This document shows positions 48,649-61,456 of a stretch of DNA of 64,000 bases, in pieces. Positions within the stretch are counted from its first letter, which is position 1. Each line of letters begins with the position of its first letter. Origin of the DNA: Hormiphora californensis (Eukaryota > Ctenophora > Tentaculata > Cydippida > Pleurobrachiidae); NCBI GenBank assembly GCA_020137815.1, contig CM035350.1, forward strand, positions 8,191,545 to 8,255,544, read 5' to 3'. The notes under the pieces were generated by a model, which saw nothing but the letters and a program-made list of their open reading frames with translations, was not told the origin of the DNA and searched no databases. Position numbers and translations under genes: made by a program.

Positions 48649-48883
48649 AGTTTTTCCCCGCTTCACTTATGTATGCAGAGGAGGGATCCGTTCACGGTGA
48701 AATTGGAGCTATTGTTTAAAAAGTCAATAATTTATTAGCTATTCAACAACTAAAAAACAAAATCAAATTAGTGAAAAGTTGTTATTGCAGCAGGAGATGA
48801 TTATAAATTGATCGAAAGTTGCTATGAGGCACAAAATATGACAGTAAGCTGGAAAGAGAAAGAGAGTGAAAGAGAGAGAGAGA

Positions 48884-48935
<52 letters not shown>

Positions 48936-49401
48936 AAGAAAGAAAGGTAGTTTCACAACTTCCGTGATAACAAGATACAGTCAATCCATACACAATGGGG
49001 TAAGATAAAATACGAATCATCACAAAAATGATTTAATTCATGAGAGTGTATAAATGCAAAAGTTAAAGGCCGGATGATAAACAAGACGTGTAATGGTGAT
49101 CACTCCTACTTGGATACAATAGGTTTTGTATCCTTTCACTTCACGACACCGCATCACAGACGTCAGTGCTCAAGCGGCATTGATGTGAGAGAACTCAGTG
49201 TGTGCAGAATGTCCGATCAGGGAGCGTTTGCGCAATATGACATTCCAATCGCCTGATTCGATACAGGAACACATGGTTGATCGGGTTAGACTTCCTTGTC
49301 AGTGTGATTTAGTTAGTGCAGAAGAGTTGTGTTGTGACTGTGGTAATGGTATCAAGATGTCCGATACGGTTAGATAGTCAGTCAAAAGAAAAGAAGGAGA
49401 G

Positions 49402-49468
<67 letters not shown>

Positions 49469-52454
49469 AAAGATAGAGAGAGAGAGAGAAAGAGAGAAAA
49501 GGTTAGATAAAAGCTAAGCAAGTATGAAGTCGGTTAGTTATTCTACTGTTTTGGTTACACTTACAAATAAATATGGCAAGTTTTGAGTTTTAGCTTTTCG
49601 GTGCTATTTTACGAAACCTTCAACAGCAAGTTTAAAATGGTTTGAAAAATTACAGGCCTAAATGAAAAGCCTAGTAAGCGAGTAAGCGATGGTTAAAGTG
49701 ACTTAAGGTGTTGGAAATAGATATGAATTTGCACAAGCGTGCACGCTCAATAGTGTACAGGAAATGGCGATTAATACTCAAGACCTACTAACTCTTATTG
49801 TGCTTTCTCGGAAGTTAGCGAGAGCTGTATCCTAGCAACGAAGAACACAACCACAACGTTATAAAGTAGTCCTGCAGCTGGTGTGTATCTGCATCAACTA
49901 GTAATACAGTAATAAACATAATATGTGAAAGGAAGCACCTTAGCACATATCTAGCAGATCTTCACCACGTTATGTCCTTCAGTAATCATATTTGATTAAT
50001 ACATAAAGTGAAGCAAGAACGAAAGCCATGCTGTAAAAGAGGGGGTCTAGGGACCGCGGCAAGCTGTGTGTTGGAGGAGCATGGTGTGCGTGTATTTAAT
50101 CAACTCCATGCATCTGTCCATGGCCTGCACTTTGCAGTATATTTCTCTGAACATCCAAGTACAGTCGGACCCCGATTTAACGGCCCCCGGTTTAGCGGCA
50201 CCCCGATTTAACGGCAGCATAATCTTCCCCCGATATGGGAATTTAACATTATTTGACCCCGATTTAGCGGACACTCCGATTTAACGGACAAAACCCTTTC
50301 CCCCGAGGATGCCGTTAAATCGGGGTCCGACTGTAGTATGCTGAAGAGAAAGCGTACTATTTTACTCAGTAGTACAGCTGAGCCATTAGGTAACTGCTCA
50401 CCACCAGCATTGAAGAGGGATAGAAGTTAAAGGGAGAAAGAATATGGAGAAAATGAGAGATGGTAGTAGAGAGAGAGAGATTCTTTAATTAAGTTATTGC
50501 AGGGAAGAAAGCCCTGAGTATGTTTGCAAAAATTTCTAATTTTCAAACGCTGCTAATTGTTCGCACTCGATGTAGAAGAAAAGGTAGGGAGATAATCCAA
50601 AAAAGGTAAGTGGTTAAACTATTTTTTGAACTAGATAAAAGCATTCAATTCATCAATTTTCCCGTTTCATTTTATGCCTTTTTATTTATCCAGGCAGAGA
50701 AAAAAAGGAAATTACAGTCCAACATGGTTATGCTGGCATGGAATAATAACAAGTTTCCCCAAAAACCAAATGTCTCTTACCTTCCATTTTAGTTTTCCAG
50801 TTCGTCACAAAAAGAAACCTTATTTTTTCAGTGGCACAAAATTCCAATTCGAACGAGCGAAGAATAATAATAGGATTATGTAAGCCTACTGAATGCTTGT
50901 TGCATAACACAGTTAAATATTGTGCCGAAGCTGTCCGAATGTCAATTGGAATTGGTTTGACGGTTATCAATCGATATTGTACAAAGGTTCTTTTCCATGT
51001 ACCGACGGAGTACTGGCCGGTTTACCATTCATCCCATTGTTCCATCCAACATATAACTGTTCCGCCATGTTCCGGGCCTCTACAATGACCTTCTTTACAG
51101 TCGACATGTCACTTGATTCCGTTGTATGCGTCGTTTAATTGTCGAGTGGGTGGAAGAATTAATTCCATGAAGCAAATTTGCAGGAATTGCGGCTGTATAA
51201 TTAGAAAGGCCATTTGATTAAAAATCAGGGCCCTTTAATAAAAGCACTTCCTGACGTAATGAATTTAACGCAGAACTACGCAGTGAAGAAAGAGTAAGCT
51301 ACCTTAACTCATTGCAGTAAACAAATACTACCACACATTTTAATGGCCGATTAGCTACTCCAATAACCGATTTCATCATGAAAAAATAATCATAAGAATG
51401 GAAGTAGGAACATGATTACATTATAAATAGCATCAAGCAACGGCCGATTTGTTCAAAGAAATGAATACACAATTAGAGTAATCTAACTAGTTGGGAGCAT
51501 TATAACCTTTAAAAGAGAATTCTAGAAGCTGTGGTCCCTTCAAAGATCTAGTTGAAGCTAAAGGGGGTTGTAGTAAAAACGTGGGGGGTCTTCCTACATA
51601 AAACACAATTTAACTAATCAATCACTCACGAATGACGTGCATCCCCCCAGTCACACACAGAGAGAGTGCCAATAAAGAGCGGCTGCAAGGGTGGGAAAAA
51701 GTCACTTGTCTTTTTGTGTGTCTGTCATTTTTTAAGAGTATCATTTAGGATGTCAGTATGTGCATATATATATATAAGTTTGTTTGTATGTGCGGTATAG
51801 CTATGAAGTAAAGTATGAATTGTGTTTTGCAGCGTCAACTGTGTGTGTAATGTGTGTAGTATGTGTGCCTGGTGTACTTGCCAGTAAGACCCCCTACTTA
51901 GATGATGTCGTGTATTGTTCATACTAGGTGCAACAGCACAAGTATGTACCAACCAGTTTTCGGTAAGTTGACATTGGTGTGATTTGTGCTTGTGAATATT
52001 TCTAATGATTGGCTAAAATAGGCTGTTCCTATAAACAGAAGATTAGAAGCACAGAATCCCATAACCAAAAAGCTGAACAGGTTGCCGACATCGACCGCAA
52101 ATTGTATACAGGCGTGTAGTATGAAGACAATCTCCCTGAATCTATGCTCTCCTTTCCTTTCTCTCTCTCCTTCTCTCTCTCACACACACACTCTCCCTCA
52201 CCTAAAGCCAGTGTGTTGCAGTAACGACCCGCACACACCGCACACACGCTGAGGTAAAATAAGGAGATGGAGAGCAAAGGACTTGGTGAGAGAAAGACAG
52301 GTAAAGAAGGAGAGAGATACAGAAAAAGTGGAACGACAGATCGGTGGACACTGGTCAGGTGGCATTGTAGGGACACACAAGGCACCGTGATGGCCCATAT
52401 AACCAGGAGAAAGATCAGCTCAGGTTGCAACAACTACTGTTTCCCAGTGTGCAT

Positions 52455-52551
<97 letters not shown>

Positions 52552-53975
52552 TGGAATCAATTAGATATTCAAAAAGATTAATATTAAGTTTATGCCCCTC
52601 TTAAGCCACAACGTATAAAATCCCTTAACATCTTTGATCTACTTAGCTGAATTCAGATTTCAAAATATACATGCTTTCTCTTTGAATAAGACCTGTTGCT
52701 GTATTTAGGTGCCGGGGGTCGGTGGCAAGAAAGCGGCCCACCTATGAGATGAATTTAAGATTATTAGACCAGTCGAACAGTATGCCTAGTGGTGGGTGAT
52801 GATTTGATGAAAAGATCACTACCATCACGATTACACACTACCATAGATGTGATTACCAGCGGAAAGTATTACACACAGGACAACAGCTGAGAAATTTCAC
52901 AGCCCAATTTTCTACTTTTTATTATCTCTTTTACATTCAAATTATACCATGTATTCTCTGAATGGATTTCCCATTTCTCGTGGTATAAGAAAAGGTAGAA
53001 TTTGTCACTCGAAGGAATCAGGAGATAAAAAGTCCTATTATAGATGAGAGAAAAATGATAGAGTGATAGAAAGAGCCGCCCGTAACCTGATACATTTATC
53101 CTTCACCTGTTAGTAATGACAACATGTCATTAGCAACCACTTTCAAGCGCAATAACACCAACATGCGATTCATTCATATAACATATCTCAAGAAACTGAA
53201 TCATGTACAATTGCCAGCCAAACAATGTTCTAAATTTATTTTGATGAGTTTGGCTTATTAGGATATAAAAAATGAAACTACATGTATTTGATGATATTAT
53301 TGATCGGTTTGAAAAGCTGTCATAACCCTCCTGCTTTTGCGATGCACATGGAGACAGAAAGGGTCGAAAAAGACAAGCAAAGCCCCAAAGAATAATGTAG
53401 TGCATGAAAAATGAATTATGTGACTGTAAATTTTAATAGTTAAAACTATAAAGAACACCTTCTAAATGTGACCCTCCACGAAGATGATTTAAAACTGTCG
53501 ATTTTCTTTAATCGCTTTATAATCCTTACGTAATTCATCATGTTCCATTCCATGGAATGTTTCATTCCATTCCACAAAACTGGAAAACCAGCGCAATTGT
53601 GTATAAAATGACTTTGTGCTAGAGAACACATATATAATTGTACTATGTTATGTTGTATGCTTTAATCAACAATACTTCTGTCTATCTAAATCTCTTATTA
53701 TCTGCCCTTCTCACCCTCTCGCTCTCCTTCAACTAAAGTTAGTATAATGCTAGCATTGTATAACACTCTAAGGACCGTACAGATTAATTGCAATCAACTG
53801 CAGCAATTTGATCATGTAGACCAAAGAAGCTCCATACTACCCATTACTAACCCACGTTCACTAATTCAGTTATGTAATCATCTGTTCACAGCCTACTAAT
53901 CCCAAGTTCACTACTATTGCTATTTACTTTTTAGTCCCAACTTATAACACTCTGCTATACTAACTGCTAACTTAC
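48649..53975. other. Non-coding stretch between PKG first exons
   Basis: Contains GA microsatellites at about 48866-48932, 49405-49463 and 52457-52543, and the Tigger-like copy at 50162-50333. No gene recognised. CCATTCCATGGAATG near 53550 is a small palindrome. Confidence 0.5.
50162..50333. mobile_element. Tigger/pogo-like MITE, copy 2
   Basis: 172 bp, ends CAGTCGGACCCCGATTTA and complement, flanked by TA. Same layout as the copy at 12127-12297, with repeated CCCCGATTTA boxes inside, but diverged (ATTTAACGG/ATTTAGCGG here against ATTTAGGG/ATTTAGTGG there). Confidence 0.9.
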
Positions 53976-54033
53976 CCTCAGAGACGGATGGAAGCTTTGG
54001 AAGTTTCTTGGTTTTCCCTCCTCCTGACTTCAT
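53976..54033 (-). CDS. Candidate alternative first exon of PKG (1e)
   Basis: ATG at 54031-54033 opens 19 codons plus G: MKSGGGKTKKLPKLPSVSE, then the consensus donor GAGG|GTAAGT. Phase 1 fits exon 2 at 40661. Lysine-rich like the other candidates. Confidence 0.58.
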
Positions 54034-55110
54034 TGCCGGATCACGTGATGTACCCTGTGTCAATTGCTACAAAAATTTGGGGGGGAAGGGTTACGGTTGG
54101 CAAAAAGAAAGGGGAAATACAAACCCTTTACGAATTGTTACGAAAAACTTGTATAATCAAGCGGGGAAAAAAAAAGGGTTTTAAAAAATTAATAAAAAAG
54201 GTCGAGAAAGTATACTGAAAAAAATCCAAAAGTAAATGTTAGTAGAAATGGTAGGAAGGTTGGGGTTAAAACGAGAATTTTCTTTAAAAAATTTTTTTTT
54301 GGATAATATTCAAAGGTTCCGTTTTCTTACATCAAAATGGTCTTTTTTTATAATGTAAATATCTTATTGAGGCATGCTCCAATTGACCACTACTTAAAAG
54401 TTTTCAAAAAAATAATTTAAAAAAACCATACAAGAATTCTAACAAAAACCGAGAAGCACAAATGTTGCAATTACACGCTAGATATAACCATTCGCGAAAT
54501 ACAAATACAATGGTTAGGAAGAGAGTCAAGGGCATGGCAGCTTGGTAACATTCGGTTGCCATATAGGGTCTGAAGACTCCCAACTCAAGTACTCGTTCTC
54601 TTTCCTTTAAAGTTCTTTAAAGTTCTACTTCTCAGCCTTCTCTCCCTAGTTATACATCCCCTCTCTATCCCTTTCTCTCCCTTTCTCTTCTTCACATTAT
54701 CCCTAATATTTTACTTGCTTGTAGTTAAGCTTCGTCATGGGTGGTCACAATATTCGTGCGTTATTTGCCATGATTTCTAACACTCTCTCGGTCTCTCTCC
54801 CTCTATTATATATCTCTCTCTCACTCCCCCGCTATCTCACTCTTCCTCTATCTGTCTCTCTATGTCTCTCTTACTCGAATCCTCGCTCTCTCTCTTCCCC
54901 TCTGAACCGTCCCATATCATCGTGTGTGGGACTCAATGTGGGAGGTATTACGAGATTGACGAATGGATTATCAGCGATTTGGGTTTTAATGAGAAGTAAA
55001 GTGTGTGTGTGTGTGTGCCTCCCTCCTCCCCGCTAAAACAATCGCTCGGAAACGCTACATAAAACCACGTGAACTAGTTGTTTCCCTGTGTAACCTTTAA
55101 AATCACTTAC
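54034..55110. other. Non-coding, homopolymer-rich and CT-rich stretch
   Basis: 54060-54480 is rich in G, A and T runs; 54640-54900 is CT-rich. No gene recognised. Confidence 0.5.
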
Positions 55111-55153
55111 CATCTGTTGGCAAGTACTTCTGAGACGACGTCCCACAGCCCAT
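55111..55153 (-). CDS. Candidate alternative first exon of PKG (1f), acylated N-terminus
   Basis: ATG at 55151-55153 opens 14 codons plus G: MGCGTSSQKYLPTD, then the consensus donor GATG|GTAAGT. Its length (43 nt), phase 1 and final GATG equal exon 1a. Gly2, Cys3 and Ser6 form a textbook N-myristoylation plus palmitoylation signal, so this isoform would be membrane-bound, as vertebrate PKG II is by its myristoylated MGNGS start. Linkage to PKG, about 14.5 kb away, is inferred. Confidence 0.6.
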
Positions 55154-55712
55154 CTAGCGGTTATCTGAGAGAGAGGGAAGTGGTTGTATAATATTTGGGG
55201 AATATCAAATATTAATTGATTGGCCATGAATGATAGAAATAGATCTAATGAGGGAACTTTTGTTGTTTTATCACCTGTTGAAGCTGTCCTGGAGTTGATC
55301 TCGGATGATTAGAATATCTCGGTATATAGAGAATGCTACTGCCGTGTCATTGCTGAGTGTTTATTTAGAAACAGGAACCTATCGTTATAATAAAGTGGTT
55401 GGGTTAGTTCATCATGGTATGCCTTTAAAAAATTTAACAATTGCAATACATATGTATTTACAATGTTTACATCTCAAAAATGTTTTGAATGTTACATCTC
55501 AAAAATAGGGTATCGGTAAAGGTTTGAAACTTTGATATATAGATTTATAGTACGGAGTGTACGAATGAGTTATCAATCAAACTATGTGAATGTAACAGCA
55601 TAAAATTCTGAGAAATAAATAAATTATTAGAGGAACTGAGAAAAAGAGCGTGAGAGGATAAAATAGCTCGAAGAAGGGAGAGATACACAGAAATGAAAGA
55701 AAGATAGATAGA

Positions 55713-55773
<61 letters not shown>

Positions 55774-58154
55774 ATGCTCTTTCAGCTAATTGTCGCTTCC
55801 GTAAGAAATGAAGCAACAGATTGTCAACCTGAGCAAGTTGTACGAACGGTGCCTTTCATTAACAAACCCGGTGGGCTGATATAACCGGGCATACAAAATG
55901 TAGATAAGAAAAGGAAAACAAATTCCAAAATAGCTGTAAATACTTCCAACCTTGTTCATATCAATGTCATCTTAAATGGAGTTGGTCTCTAGAGTCTATA
56001 GTTATGAGATAATAATCATTTCGGCAAATACGAGCAATTCATGTTCATCATAGACACCGCATGGTATCACAATTGTCCATTATCATTATATTAAAACCGC
56101 AACTTTAACATAGTGGGAACAAATAAGGCGAAGTATAATAATAGTATGAACAATACAAAAGTATAGTTATACTCTAAGAAGTTCTAAAAGAGTGAGAGAG
56201 AGAGTGTGTGTGAGAGAGAGTGTCATCCAAGAGCTGATTCAGTTGCTGGTCCCTGTCCCTACTACCATACTAGCGAATGTAGAGAGAGGGGCCTGTAGCT
56301 TCAAGCGTGACGAATAGAAGGAGAAAAAGAAGATAAATTGACACTAGTAAACAAGGAACAAACAAAATCCGTTGATTTTCGCACTGCAAGTGCAAACATC
56401 AACAATTACTGTAACGAGTCTCTTCTGAATTTTCTCTCTGTCTCCGTCTTGCCCGCATGCTTTCTCTCTAACTCTCACCGTGTACATCACGATCTTTTTC
56501 TCTCTTCCCCTCTATCTTCCTAACTATCTCTTTCTTCCTCACTATGTCTTTCTCTGTGTTTTCTATGTTTTTCTTACCTCTCTCTCTCTCTCTATCTCTC
56601 CCCAGATGCTAATCGTTCTGAAGTCTTGCAGGTGGCATGCAGAATTGTACAATTTTGCAAAACATTTAAACCCACCGAAGACCATCGTGTGTGTCATTAA
56701 AGTACACGTGTAATTGTAAAGATCGTAATGTACAAATACACGTGTACTTTAATGATTTTATGGAAATTATTTTATTTCATAAAAGATCGTGTTCTGTTCG
56801 GCTGATAAAAAATTATACGAGCACGAAACTGACAAAATTACAGATTATCCAAACGCTATAATTTCATGTTTTTGTGAATGGATCGGAATTTATATAACAA
56901 TGCCATTGGCATTAAATATTAAGATCTCAATATGTCTCATATATTATATAATATCATATGTAAATGTCGGCCGATAAAATGTAACTAGCAAACGACTGTA
57001 CTGCTAGCTCGTCCAACTAGGCGTGTGTGTGTGTGTGTGTGTGTATTTGTGTGTGTGTATAATTATTGATTATAGTTACTGTGGCAGCGGTGTAATGATT
57101 TTAACATATATTTGCCGGAAAACCTCGTCGGTGAGGGTCTAAAAGTGAATATGTAAAAATTTAAAAGTATAAAGGCCAGATGGGTGTGATTTTCGGTTTA
57201 AGAACTGAATGTAAATATTGTTAGGTTTATAATCAGCTTTTACTAAAACTAAAAAGTAAAAACGACGTCCCATAACCAAACAAGCAAGCTATTTTGAAAA
57301 CCACTGAGTGAAAACTACTTCTTTGCGGTCAAAAGCCCTGACACCATTAAAAAAAATTATATATCGGGAGTGATCAAAGCTAAAAATATATTAAAGTGCA
57401 TTAGTCGAGGGATTTTATGGGGAAGGACTAGTTCCTCCCCCTTCGAACTCAACAATTCATGCTACTCATGGCTACGATTATACTTCCCTTGGTTTCCATG
57501 ACTGCACAGCTGGGTAGACGGTATTATCATTTATAGTCCCACAAATATTTAAATAATTCCATAATTTGCTCAAGATTATGCTCGCTAAGCCAATTACAGG
57601 GGACAATGATTATATAAATATATGTCCTAGTTTTATCTCGAAGTAATAATTATAGAGATTAAATGAAAAGTATATTATAGGTGGGGTCAAACTTCTAGAC
57701 TAAATAAAATCTAGTCAGGCTACCTACATGTAGTTTAGTAGCAGTTTTGTGTATGACAAATTCTCATATATTCTACAGATCATCTCTCCCAGTCTCTCTT
57801 TCTATCTTTCATCTCTCTATCTCGCAAGCTATTTATCTCTATCTTGAACTCTTTCTGTCTCAGGTCATTGGATGAACAACAATTTGGATAATAACTGTCC
57901 AACTCCTTCCATGGATCTAAAAGAAGCGATCTTCTCTCCCAATTTCCATGAAGCTTCGACACTTTCACTCTCCCTCCTGTCGTTCTATATAGTTCTATTA
58001 GATGTATGTTATATGAGCTTTTGGCATATTAGAATACTGAACGATGAATAACAAGACAAATGGCCGACTAAAGCAATGCCAACAGGGAGATATATCGAGA
58101 TAGAGAGAGTATACGATAGAATATAGATATATAATGAGATAGATAAACAGAGAG

Positions 58155-58288
<134 letters not shown>

Positions 58289-59969
58289 GATGAGCGACAG
58301 AGCTAAGAATAAAGATGAAAGCGATTGTTCGATAATTAGAGCATTTCACCGCATACGATTATCACAGCTGTGTGTAGTGCATTACGATTAAAGCAGTAGT
58401 GAATGTGAATCCAGAACAATTTAACAGCACACATTCTAAACACTACCATGTAGAGCTATACATATCAAGAGTGAATGCACGTGTGTAGTTGAAATGACTT
58501 TCATCCACGTGCATAGTTTTGGAAAATAACTCCCAAAACCCTCATCGAGTTCTTATCATCTTATACTCTCCTAAGATACTATTTTAAATTTTGACTGAAT
58601 TCTTTGAAGCTTTATCATTAATGCGTAACACGTCGCATTAGTATAATGACCACTTTTTATTGCGCTTGCCAGCACAGTGATTATACACAGAGATGGCTCT
58701 ATGTGTACAATGTCAGAGCACCATACACACATAGGAAGCATGAAGCGTTGAGCTCTTGGGAAGAGGCGGAAATCGTTCCTAACGTACAATGTGTGTACAA
58801 CACAGGGTGGAACAATTAAAGGACACACACAAGATCAGACAATGAAAAAGAAAGGAAGATATGATCGGCAGAGGGATCAGAGAGCAAGTAAAGGTAGAAG
58901 TAAAGGAAGACAGGAAAAACAGTTTCACATAATATCTTATACCATGTATACGATTAAATGCAAAATAGTACTGGCTCACTCAATGAAATATCCCCCAAAG
59001 TGACAATTCCATGTACGTAGGGGTAATTTCGATAGCAAGTGACAAGATAAGAGCATCGAGAGGGGTCCCTCTATCCACAAGCACTTCCCAGCCCTTCGCA
59101 TAAAGATCATAGTACTGTGCTGGGATCATAACACGGATGTGCCGCAGCACATGAGATCACTCTCGAAGTGCAGAGCTCCAACACACGTCCAGTTTCATAT
59201 ACACACATACCGGGACCACACAGATGTATGGGAGAAGAAAGGATGAGAACATTCATTCCGCATCATGGAGAGAGAGAGATAGAGAGCATTGAGGTATGGA
59301 TGTGGCAAGTATAATACCACGGGCAAGAGAGCTTACTCATTACAGCAGCTTAGGGGAGCCTTGTGCCATCGATACCCTTGTCTATGATCGATACCCTTAT
59401 ACTGATCTTTCACTCACTCTTGCGTATCAAGGAGATACCAAAGAAATTCAAGTTTGGCGTATTGCAGTATCTGTATTGATCGTACCCGATCCAGTCAGTA
59501 CTTAAGGGTACACCTGGCTTTTTTTTTTTTTCATCGAGTGCCCCAAACCCAAAAGCTTCACCAGGGTTTAGGCCATCAAAAGGACCTCAAATAGCAATTT
59601 TTAGCCCTAAAGTCGAATTCTATTTTTTGCTACGCCATTTCAAAGTGGCGTTTTTTTTTTTTTAATTTTTTTGAAATTTTTAAAACCCCAGACCCCTTTT
59701 TTTTTAGATGAAACATTAAATTCCCTTTGGGAATTTTTAAAAGAATAAAAGGTGAATAAGCCCAAAAAAGGATTTTTGAAAAAGGGGTTTTTTTCTGCCA
59801 TGAGAACGGTTTATTTTTTGCTTCTTCCCACGCTGGGTGAGATGTTTTCCCATTTATTAGAGATAAAATCTGGAAAAAGTTTCTCAAAAAAGATATTATG
59901 TGGCCCAAAAATTTTGGAAAATTTTTCCCCCCAAAAAGTGGGGAAAAAGCTTTTTTTTTTGAAACCTGT

Positions 59970-60352
59970 TTTTTTGAAAAAAAGGGAATTCCCCGTATCC
60001 CCCAAAAACGGATGATCGTAAAAACCCGGGACCAGCTTAACGATTCAGAAGGTTCATTTTGGGGGGTTTCTGAGAGACATTTTGGGTTCCTACTCCCCGT
60101 TTTTGCTGAATTTCGAAAAAAAGGGATCAGCAAAAAAAGGGGGAATCAGCCCGAAACGGCTATGGAATAGAGTTGTTTCCCCTTTTCATAGAATTGGTTT
60201 TTTTTTTCAATTTCGCAAAAACGGTTGGGGGTAGGAGCAAAAATTCTCTCAGAGACCCCCCCAAAATCAACCTTCTGAACGTTTAACTCGGGCCCCGGTC
60301 TCTAGATCATCCCTTTTGGATCGGGGAATTTTCCCCCTTTTTCAAAAAGACA
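59970..60352. mobile_element. Fold-back element with homopolymer-rich arms
   Basis: The left arm (TTTTTGAAAAAAAGGGAATT..., GATGATCGT, CCCGGGACCAG, TTCAGAAGGTT, TCTGAGAGA) is matched in reverse order and complement by 60185-60352. Centre near 60165. Runs of one base are unusually common, so sequence errors are possible. Confidence 0.55.
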
Positions 60353-61456
60353 GTTTCACAAAAAAAAAAAAAAAAAAAAAAAAACCACACCACATCTTTC
60401 GGGGGGGTTCCAAAATTTTTTGGGCCCCCTAGTAAACTTGCCCTGTGTGTGTGTGTGTGTGGTGTGTCGATGTGTGGTGTGTGTGTGGGGGTGTGTGTGT
60501 GTGGGAAGCAGAAAGAATTTGAGTGAAGAGGGCACGAGCACGCACACTAGGAAGATAATGATATGTCGACCCACCTGTTCTCTCCTTCATGCGCACTCAC
60601 GGAGATAAAAAATGCCCAATAATTCAAGAAGGAAATTCGACATAACAGGAATTCCCAACAATTAACGATCTAATTTGCGACGACCTAAGCCGCATGCGAA
60701 CCATGAACAATAGTACATTAAATACCAGCATTCAACGCACAATTGGGGGAATATAGAGGCTACTACTGGCTAAACAAAACTTATTGGATATCAATACTTC
60801 ACTCGCATAGCGAGAACAGGTGGGCAATGGTTACCAAGGGTATATTATTCTTATGTCCAGATGTCTGTAGAAATACCGTAGTTTTACGTAGTTTACAGTT
60901 TACTATTTTTATTGAATTGTGGTAGGCGAAAAAAAACATATGGCACGTAAATAAAAAAAAACTGCGTGGTTCAGAGATATTAATAAAAATGTGTCATCAA
61001 ATACAACAAATAACTTTGCGTCAATTATGTGTCAATTAGGTAATTGCAACTCCCGTATTTAAAAAGTTCCAAATAAAATAGGCCGGGGAAATTTGGGGGT
61101 TTTAATATTATATCGCTCTGGATAAATTACTTCCCCTGACTGGGGGAGCGTGCCCCCAAATCGGTTTAGTTTTGACAGCAAATCTATCATTTTTCGCCAA
61201 CCCATTTTCCTTTCCCCTTTCTTTTAATCCCTTCTCTTCCCCCTTCTCTCTTCTCCTTTTCTCTCTTTCCTCTCCCCCGCACCTCCTCTTCTCTCTCTTT
61301 CCCCTCTCTCTCCTTCCTCCTTCTTTGTTCGGGGGGCTCGACTGCGTGCCCAAGTAAGGTACCGCAAGATTGCTAATCAAAGGGGGTCTCTCTTTCTCTT
61401 TTCCCTTTTCCCAGGTCATTTCCCTCTCTCTTCTCCCAGACGAGTATTCCATCTCT

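Noticed and set aside
50787-50793. ATGGAAG before GTAAGA on the minus strand as a further PKG first exon
   Set aside because: Phase 1 fits, but a seven-base coding exon is too little evidence.
51629-51641. ATG plus four codons before GTGAGT (minus) as a further PKG first exon
   Set aside because: Phase fits but it ends in C rather than G, is very short and has no basic motif like the others.
57860-58050. Plus-strand frame beginning MNNNLDNNCPTPSMDLKEA
   Set aside because: About 58 codons with no recognisable family and no supporting exon; chance cannot be excluded.
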